Shown piece after piece: positions 1 to 4,659 of a stretch of DNA of 8,349 bases (its first letter is position 1; every line of letters starts with the position of its first letter). Source of the DNA: VRUE01 sp036525295 (GTDB taxonomy: Bacteria; Actinomycetota; Thermoleophilia; Solirubrobacterales; 70-9); NCBI GenBank assembly GCA_036525295.1, contig DATDAQ010000122.1, positions 1-8,349 of the forward strand. Reading direction: 5' to 3'. Made by a program: the position numbers and the translations under genes. Below the pieces are notes generated by a model. That model ran no database searches. It was not told the DNA's origin and saw nothing but the letters and a program-made list of their open reading frames with translations.

Positions 1-11
1 ATCCGCGAACC

Positions 12-32
12 GGCGTGTCTGGGGCGTGTCTG
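12..32. repeat. Short tandem direct repeat next to the zwf palindrome
   Basis: GGCGTGTCTG occurs at 12-21 and again at 23-32, a period of 11 bases (about one helical turn). The second unit is the outer part of the left palindrome arm, so the arm has an extra half-site on its left. An extra, phased half-site would fit cooperative protein binding. It could also be simple slippage duplication. Confidence 0.6.
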
Positions 33-72
33 AGCTTAACCACCTCATTTGGCGGTAAAGCTCAGACACGCC
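23..72. repeat. Perfect 15-bp inverted repeat upstream of zwf (candidate operator)
   Basis: The left arm at 23-37 (GGCGTGTCTGAGCTT) is the exact reverse complement of 58-72. The 20-nt spacer can extend the stem: 39-44 pairs with 51-56 with one mismatch, leaving a 6-nt loop. The right arm ends 26 nt before the zwf start codon. A related sequence begins at 8326, 25 nt before the start of the MBL gene. It may be a DNA-binding operator, an extended promoter or a dispersed palindromic repeat. It could also terminate a gene lying to the left, but no T-tract follows. Confidence 0.7.
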
Positions 73-95
73 TCGGCGGCAGATAGCCTCCGAGG
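71..95. repeat. Imperfect palindrome centred on the probable zwf -10
   Basis: CCTCGG at 71-76 pairs with CCGAGG at 90-95, and 78-80 pairs with 86-88 after one mismatch, leaving a 5-nt loop. The structure covers the TAGCCT hexamer at 84-89 and ends 3 nt before the start codon. A repressor bound here would block promoter opening. If transcripts enter from further upstream, the hairpin would instead mask the translation start. Confidence 0.4.
84..89 (+). promoter_or_regulatory. Candidate -10 element (TAGCCT) for zwf
   Basis: TAGCCT fits the TANNNT -10 pattern of high-GC bacteria and lies 9 nt before the zwf ATG. A start site 6-8 nt downstream of the hexamer would leave a leader of only a few bases. 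The GAGG at 92-95 is just 3 nt from the ATG, too close for a normal Shine-Dalgarno. The usual -35 position falls inside the right palindrome arm (about 60-66). Confidence 0.4.
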
Positions 96-98
96 CCG

Positions 99-1502
99 AT
101 GGCGAATCGCGACGGAAACCGCTCCGCCGAGGCCGCGGACGTGCTGACGATCTTCGGCATCACCGGCGACCTGGCGAAGAAAATGACCTTCCGGGCGCTC
201 TACAAGCTCGAGGAGCGCGGCAGGCTCGACTGCCCAATCGTCGGGGTCGCGATCGACGAGTGGTCGGTCGACCAGCTGCGCGAGCATGCCCGCGAGGCGA
301 TCGCGGCCACGGTCGAAGACCCCGACGAGGACGTCTTCGGCCGGCTCGCCGCGCGCTTCTCCTACGTCCAGGGCGACTACGCCGACCCGATGACCTTCGA
401 ACGGGTCGCCGCGGCGGTGGAGGACGCGCAGCGGCCCGTCTTCTACCTCGAGATCCCGCCCTCGCTGTTCTCGACCGTGGTCAAGGGGCTCGGCGACGCC
501 GGGCTCACCGGGAACGCCCACGTCGTGATCGAGAAGCCGTTCGGCCACGACCTCGAGTCGGCTCGGGCCCTCAACGCGATCCTCTGTGAAGTCCTCGACG
601 AGCGCCAGATCCTCCGCATCGACCATTACCTCGGCAAGGAGCCGGTGATGGACATCGCCTACCTGCGCTTCGCCAACTCGGTCTTGGAGCCGGTCTGGAA
701 CAAAGAGCACGTCTCCCACGTGCAGATGACGATCGCCGAGGACTTCGGCGTCGACGACCGCGGTCGCTTCTACGACGCGGTGGGGGCAATGCGGGACGTG
801 ATCCAGAATCACGCCCTGCAGGTGCTCGCCCTGGTCGCGATGGGACCGCCGACCGGAAACCACCACGACTCGATCCGCGACAAGAAGCTGGAACTCTTCA
901 AGGCGACCCGAACCGCGGAACCGGAGCGCTACGTGCGGGGCCAGTACGACGGCTTCCTCGACGTCACCGACGTCGCCCCCGACTCCACCACCGAGACCTT
1001 CGCCGCGGTCGAGCTGGCGATCGACAACTGGCGCTGGAGCGGCGTGCCCTTCTTCATCCGCGCCGGCAAGAACCTGCCGGTGAAGTCCTCCGAGGTGACC
1101 GTGGTCTTCAAGCGCCCGCCGAAGCTGGGAGTCGGGCCGAACAAGCAGCCGGACCCCAACCGGATGACCGTGCGGATCGAGCCCACCCCCGGTGCCCGCA
1201 TGCGCCTCTTCGCCAAGCAGGCGGGCGAGGAGGCCTACGAGCCCGCCGACCTCGAGGTCCTCTTCGAGAAAGTCCCGGGTGCGGAGCCGGAGCCCTACGA
1301 GCGGCTCCTCGGCGACGCGATCGCCGGCCGCCATCAGCTCTTCACGCGCCAGGACACGGTCGAAGAGACCTGGCGGATCGTGCAGCCCCTGCTCGACGAA
1401 CCCGGGCCCGTGCACCCCTACGCGCCGGGAACCTGGGGACCGCCCCAGGCCGAGAATCTGACCCGCGGCATCTGCCAGTGGTCCGATCCCTGGCTGTCGT
1501 GA
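99..1502 (+). CDS. zwf: Glucose-6-phosphate 1-dehydrogenase
   Basis: This 467-residue protein oxidises glucose 6-phosphate to 6-phosphoglucono-lactone with reduction of NAD(P)+, the entry step of the oxidative pentose-phosphate (or Entner-Doudoroff) route, in the cytoplasm. The N-terminal dinucleotide fold is shown by GITGDLA at residues 20-26. EKPFG at 145-149 is the conserved lysine loop. RIDHYLGKE at 173-181 is the family signature that binds substrate phosphate. His238 in the NHALQ segment matches the catalytic base. The length is slightly short for the family (about 480-510) but both domains are complete. The ATG at 99 leaves a normal short tail before the Rossmann strand. No gnd, pgl or opcA neighbour is visible, and the gene appears to be its own transcription unit. 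It is preceded by a palindrome and a TAGCCT hexamer and ends in a hairpin. The family call is very secure; NADP+ versus NAD+ preference cannot be read from sequence alone. Confidence 0.97.
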   Translation: MANRDGNRSAEAADVLTIFGITGDLAKKMTFRALYKLEERGRLDCPIVGVAIDEWSVDQLREHAREAIAATVEDPDEDVFGRLAARFSYVQGDYADPMTFERVAAAVEDAQRPVFYLEIPPSLFSTVVKGLGDAGLTGNAHVVIEKPFGHDLESARALNAILCEVLDERQILRIDHYLGKEPVMDIAYLRFANSVLEPVWNKEHVSHVQMTIAEDFGVDDRGRFYDAVGAMRDVIQNHALQVLALVAMGPPTGNHHDSIRDKKLELFKATRTAEPERYVRGQYDGFLDVTDVAPDSTTETFAAVELAIDNWRWSGVPFFIRAGKNLPVKSSEVTVVFKRPPKLGVGPNKQPDPNRMTVRIEPTPGARMRLFAKQAGEEAYEPADLEVLFEKVPGAEPEPYERLLGDAIAGRHQLFTRQDTVEETWRIVQPLLDEPGPVHPYAPGTWGPPQAENLTRGICQWSDPWLS

Positions 1503-1515
1503 ACGACAGCCAGGG
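1488..1515. terminator. Hairpin over the zwf stop codon, between convergent genes
   Basis: CCCTGGCTGTCGT at 1488-1500 is the exact reverse complement of 1503-1515, with only GA between the arms. In RNA the innermost pairs would open to give a 4-6 nt loop on an 11-12 bp stem. The zwf TGA (1500-1502) sits at the tip. The hairpin lies 12 nt beyond the stop of the small convergent gene, so it could serve both strands. Neither side has a real T-tract, so it is not a textbook intrinsic terminator. Confidence 0.5.
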
Positions 1516-1527
1516 CAGTACGCCTAA

Positions 1528-1800
1528 TTAGTTCCTTTCGAACTCCCGCTCGCGCTTCTCGGCACGCTCCTCGTCGAGCTCCGCCTCGACCTGCGCTCGC
1601 TTCGCCTGCTCCTCGGCGATCGCGGCCTCGGTGCGCCGCTCCTCCGCCCTCTCGCGATGGTGGCGCGCGTCGTCACGCGTCGCGTCGGACTGCATGTGGC
1701 CAAGCTCGCGGCGGCTGCGGGCGCGGCGGGCAACCGAGACCACAATCGCGAGGACGATCAGAACGCCGATGACTATGGCGACGATTGCAAGGGTTGACAT
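1528..1800 (-). CDS. Small membrane-anchored charged helical protein (hypothetical)
   Basis: This is a 90-residue protein of unknown function. Residues 4-24 form one hydrophobic helix rich in Ile, Val and Leu, followed at once by a basic run (ARRARSRRE) that predicts N-out, C-in topology. The remaining ~60 residues are almost all Arg, Glu, Ala, Asp and Gln with strong helical and coiled-coil character and no enzyme motif. The frame is open to 1893, but the ATG at 1800 is the likely start: it has the best Shine-Dalgarno in the window (AAAGGAGG, 5 nt upstream), and starting there puts the membrane helix at the N-terminus. It converges with zwf and diverges from recQ. A sigma-B-like promoter is possible upstream. 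It could be a stress-related envelope protein or a scaffold, but this is only inference from layout. Confidence 0.75.
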   Translation of the reverse strand: MSTLAIVAIVIGVLIVLAIVVSVARRARSRRELGHMQSDATRDDARHHRERAEERRTEAAIAEEQAKRAQVEAELDEERAEKREREFERN

Positions 1801-1805
1801 CGCTG

Positions 1806-1813
1806 CCTCCTTT
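1806..1813 (-). promoter_or_regulatory. Strong Shine-Dalgarno deciding the start of the small membrane protein
   Basis: On the minus strand AAAGGAGG is followed by 5 nt and then ATG (1800). This favours 1800 over the in-frame ATG at 1893. It also contrasts with zwf, recQ, the SRPBCC gene and the MBL gene, none of which has a well-spaced site. Confidence 0.8.
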
Positions 1814-1832
1814 ACGTTGAGGGACTTTCCTA

Positions 1833-1857
1833 ATGCCCTGTGAGGGGAAATCGAAAC
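1833..1857 (-). promoter_or_regulatory. Candidate sigma-B/sigma-F type promoter for the small membrane protein
   Basis: On the minus strand GTTT (1857-1854) is followed by 15 nt and then GGGCAT (1838-1833). The general-stress sigma factors of Gram-positive bacteria and actinobacteria recognise approximately GTTT-N13-17-GGGTAT, so this is one base away in the -10. A start near 1826 would give a leader of about 25 nt containing the Shine-Dalgarno at 1806-1813. Chance occurrence in about 110 bases cannot be excluded. Confidence 0.35.
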
Positions 1858-1902
1858 CCGCAAAGTCGTCAGGCACGGCAGCGCGACATCCACTCGGGCA
1901 CA

Positions 1903-1908
1903 TAGCCT
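1903..1908 (+). promoter_or_regulatory. Candidate -10 element (TAGCCT) for a leaderless recQ transcript
   Basis: TAGCCT lies exactly 6 nt before the recQ ATG, the spacing expected when transcription starts on the A of the start codon. No purine-rich Shine-Dalgarno is present in the 30 bases upstream of 1915. I see no convincing -35. Confidence 0.45.
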
Positions 1909-1914
1909 CGCTAG

Positions 1915-3474
1915 ATGCTCACGACCAGCACACGCGCGGATGAGCTGCTGGCAAAGCTCGGCTTCAGCAGCTGGCGACCCGGACAGCGAGAGGCAGTCGA
2001 GGCCGCGCTGGAAGGCCGGGACTCACTGATCGTGATGCCGACCGGCGGCGGCAAGAGCCTCTGCTATCAGCTGCCGGGGCTGGCGACCGAGGACCTGACG
2101 ATCGTGGTCAGCCCGCTGATCGCGCTGATCAACGACCAGTGGCAACGGCTGACGGCGGCCGGGCACCCGGTGGCGATGATCTCCTCGGGGATGAGCGCCG
2201 ATGCGGCGCGGGCGGCGCTCGAACAGGTCCGCGGCGGCGCGGCGCGGATCGTCTACTGCTCGCCGGAGCGCTTCGCCTCGACCGTGTTCCTCGACGCGCT
2301 CGCCCAGCGGCGCATCGACCTGCTCGCCGTCGACGAGGCTCACTGCGTCTCGGAGTGGGGTCACGACTTCCGCCCCGACTACCTGCGCCTGCCCGAGATC
2401 GCCGAGCGGCTCGGCCGCCCAACGGTGATGGCCTGCACCGCGACGGCGACCAAGGCCGTGGCGGCGGAGATCGTCTCCCGCTTCGGCCTGCGCGAGCCGC
2501 TCCAGGTGCGCTCCGGGTTCGACCGGCCCAACCTCTCCTTCGACGTGGTGCCGCTGGAGGGCAAGGGCTCCAAGGCGCGGCGCCTGGCCCTGCTCGAGGC
2601 GGGGCTGAGCGACCCGGCCAACCGCCCGGCGATCGTCTACTGCGGCACCCGGCGCGACACCGACGAGCTGGCCCAGCACCTGCGCGAGCGGGGTCTGCGG
2701 GCGCTCGCCTACCACGCCGGGATCGAGGCCGAGGGCCGCAGCTCCGCCCAGGCGAGCTTCATGCGCGGCGAGACCGAGATAGTCGTCGCCACCAACGCCT
2801 TCGGCATGGGCGTCGACAAGGCCGACGTGCGCTCGGTCTGGCACATGACCATCCCGACCAGCCTCGAGGCCTACTACCAGGAGGCCGGGCGCGGGGGCCG
2901 CGACGGGCTGCCGGCGCGAGCGGTGCTCCTCGCGATGAAAGCCGACCTCGGCCGGCTGGTCCGCTTCAACGAGCAGCGCAGCGGCGACCCTGAGCTGGCG
3001 ATCGCTCGCGAGCGCGGCTGGCGCGACTACCGCACGATCAAATCGTTCGTCTACTCCGAGCGCTGCCGGCGGCGCAGCGTCCTCGACCACTTCGGCGACC
3101 GCGAGGCGGGCCGGCCGCTGGACCGCTGCTGTGACTTCTGCGATCCCGTCGAGTGGCTGCCGGACCCGGAGACGGTCGCGGTGCCCCCGCCGCGGCGAGC
3201 CAAGGCCGCGGCCGCACCGCCCGTCGATCTCTCCGAGGCCGACGCGCCGCTGTTCGAGCAGCTCAAGGCATGGCGGCTGAAGGCCGCGGAGGGCAAGCCC
3301 GCCTACACCGTCGCCCACAACACCACGCTGACCGCGATCGCCGCGACCCGTCCCACCGACGAGCGGAGCCTCGCCGCGATCCGCGGCGTCGGCCCCAGCT
3401 TCATCGCCAAGCACGGCACCGACGTGCTCGAGATCGTCGCCGGCACCGGATCGATCGCCGCGCCCGAGTGTTAG
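1915..3474 (+). CDS. recQ: RecQ-family ATP-dependent DNA helicase, compact form
   Basis: This 519-residue superfamily 2 helicase is expected to unwind DNA 3'-5' in recombinational repair and fork processing. Visible motifs are: motif 0 (WRPGQ, 20-24); Walker A (PTGGGKS, 42-48, Lys47); DEAH box (140-143); the RecQ aromatic-rich loop (CVSEWGHDFRPDY, 144-156); TATAT (175-179); motif V around 290-306; and motif VI (QEAGRGGRD, 322-330). A cysteine cluster (384, 405, 406, 409) marks the zinc subdomain. Residues about 443-508 resemble an HRDC domain ending in a GVGPSFIAKHG hairpin. Only about 32 Pro/Ala-rich residues separate zinc and HRDC regions, so the ~100-residue winged helix of E. coli RecQ (609 residues) appears absent. 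One zinc ligand is also displaced. ATG 1915 has no Shine-Dalgarno, but the helicase fold begins right after it, and TAGCCT sits 6 nt upstream. Family call secure; orthology to canonical RecQ is less so. Confidence 0.94.
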   Translation: MLTTSTRADELLAKLGFSSWRPGQREAVEAALEGRDSLIVMPTGGGKSLCYQLPGLATEDLTIVVSPLIALINDQWQRLTAAGHPVAMISSGMSADAARAALEQVRGGAARIVYCSPERFASTVFLDALAQRRIDLLAVDEAHCVSEWGHDFRPDYLRLPEIAERLGRPTVMACTATATKAVAAEIVSRFGLREPLQVRSGFDRPNLSFDVVPLEGKGSKARRLALLEAGLSDPANRPAIVYCGTRRDTDELAQHLRERGLRALAYHAGIEAEGRSSAQASFMRGETEIVVATNAFGMGVDKADVRSVWHMTIPTSLEAYYQEAGRGGRDGLPARAVLLAMKADLGRLVRFNEQRSGDPELAIARERGWRDYRTIKSFVYSERCRRRSVLDHFGDREAGRPLDRCCDFCDPVEWLPDPETVAVPPPRRAKAAAAPPVDLSEADAPLFEQLKAWRLKAAEGKPAYTVAHNTTLTAIAATRPTDERSLAAIRGVGPSFIAKHGTDVLEIVAGTGSIAAPEC

Positions 3475-3496
3475 GGCCACACGTCTCACGTTCTCT

Positions 3497-3548
3497 CCCG
3501 CCGGCGGGCCGGTATCACCAACACCTCCGATTCGGGCCCGCCGGCGGG
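3497..3548. terminator. Paired GC palindromes after recQ (hairpin or operator)
   Basis: The 14-base arm at 3497-3510 is the exact reverse complement of 3535-3548, with a 24-nt spacer. Each arm also contains its own perfect 12-bp palindrome CCCGCCGGCGGG (3497-3508 and 3537-3548), so the pair also reads as a direct repeat spaced 40 bp apart. It begins 22 nt after the recQ stop and ends 40 nt before the next start. It may terminate recQ, although there is no T-tract, or it may be a two-site operator for the downstream gene. Confidence 0.5.
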
Positions 3549-3588
3549 CAGGGACCGCTACCCCAGATGTTGAATCAGGCTCGGACGC

Positions 3589-4659
3589 ATGCATCGAACG
3601 CGAAAGCCAACGGCACTGATCGCGCTGGCCGCGGTCTTGATCGGCCTGGTCGGAGCGGCGAGCGCCGACGCCGGAGCTCTCCTGCCGCGAGGCAAGAAGA
3701 TCTTCTTCGGGGTCAGCGACACCGGGGACTCGGCTGACTTCGGCCAGTTCAGCACGGCGCTGCGCAAACACCCGGCGCTGATCGAGACCTTCCGCACCTG
3801 GGGCTCCGACTTCCCCGAGTCGATCGAACGCTGGCAGGAGGCGCGGGCGCGGCCGGTGCTGCACTTCACCACCGCCGACAACAACGACGGTCACGAGCTG
3901 ATCAGCCCGCGGGCGATCGCCCAGGGCTACGGCGACGAGTACCTGATCCGGCTCAACAGGCTCTTCTGGGAGAAGCAGATGCCCGCCTACATCCGGCCGC
4001 TGGGCGAGCCCAACCGCTGCCTCAACGTCTACGCCACCTACGACTGCGAGGGCAAAGCCCGCGACGCCGCCCACAAGACGCGCTGGTACAAACTCGCCTT
4101 CCGCCGCATGTACGTGATCCTGCACGGCGGCGGCAAGCGGCGCCAGATCGACCGGCGCCTGGCCGAGGCCGGCGTCGTACCGCTGCGCAGCGAGGTGGCC
4201 GGCCTGCCCCGGGCGCCGATCGCCGTGATCTGGAGCACCCTGCCGGCCGGCTCGCCCACCGTACCCCGGAACCGGCCGCGTCACTTCTACCCCAGTGACG
4301 ACTACGTCGACTGGGTCGGCACCGACTTCTACTCCGACAACCAAGACTGGAAATCGCTGGCCGGCATGTACCGGCGCTTCTCGAACAAGCCCTTCTCGCT
4401 GCCCGAGTTCGGTGTCTCCAGCGGCGACGACCCGGCCTTCATGCGCAAGCTGTTGACCTGGGTGGACCGCCATCGCCGCTGTAAGATGCTCATCTACTAC
4501 CAGGACTTCGGCTCGTCGAGCTCCTACCGGATCCAGAACTACCCCTCCAGCCTCGCCGTGCTCGACAACTGGCTGCACCACCCGCGCGTCCCCCACTTCG
4601 CGCCGAACTTCCCGGTGGCGCCGCCACCCCCGCCGGGCGGCGTCGCCCCGAAGCCCTAA
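3589..4659 (+). CDS. Secreted GH26-like TIM-barrel glycoside hydrolase (putative)
   Basis: This 356-residue protein has a Sec-type signal peptide: basic MHRTRK, a hydrophobic core to about residue 23, and a likely cut after ADA (residue 28). The mature part resembles a TIM-barrel glycosidase of the GH26/mannanase kind (clan GH-A). An N-terminal strand GKKIFFGVS begins the barrel. Glu140 in YIRPLGEPN sits where the acid/base is expected, and Glu273 in FSLPEFGVSSG where the nucleophile is expected after a KPF strand. VDWVGTDFYSD (240-250) matches the barrel strand before it. Cys144 and Cys153 could form a disulfide. The last 15 residues are Pro/Gly-rich. The true substrate is unknown; cell-wall or exopolysaccharide glycans and beta-mannan are all possible. 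The start at 3589 has no clear Shine-Dalgarno but places the signal peptide correctly. Its stop overlaps the stop of the convergent propeller gene. Family call moderate, since it rests on motif recognition only. Confidence 0.68.
   Translation: MHRTRKPTALIALAAVLIGLVGAASADAGALLPRGKKIFFGVSDTGDSADFGQFSTALRKHPALIETFRTWGSDFPESIERWQEARARPVLHFTTADNNDGHELISPRAIAQGYGDEYLIRLNRLFWEKQMPAYIRPLGEPNRCLNVYATYDCEGKARDAAHKTRWYKLAFRRMYVILHGGGKRRQIDRRLAEAGVVPLRSEVAGLPRAPIAVIWSTLPAGSPTVPRNRPRHFYPSDDYVDWVGTDFYSDNQDWKSLAGMYRRFSNKPFSLPEFGVSSGDDPAFMRKLLTWVDRHRRCKMLIYYQDFGSSSSYRIQNYPSSLAVLDNWLHHPRVPHFAPNFPVAPPPPPGGVAPKP

Noticed and set aside
45..1415. Minus-strand open frame opposite zwf
   Set aside because: It is the complement of a fully motif-supported zwf, with low-complexity His/Val/Gly/Asp-rich translation.
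1801..1893. Extension of the small membrane protein to an ATG at 1893
   Set aside because: It would bury the membrane helix behind 31 residues and ignore the strong AAAGGAGG placed for the ATG at 1800.
2023..4596. Very long minus-strand open frame opposite recQ and the barrel protein
   Set aside because: Its translation is repetitive, rich in Arg, Gly, Ala and Val, and matches no family I know. The plus-strand genes covering the same bases have complete motifs. Long antisense frames are expected at this GC content.
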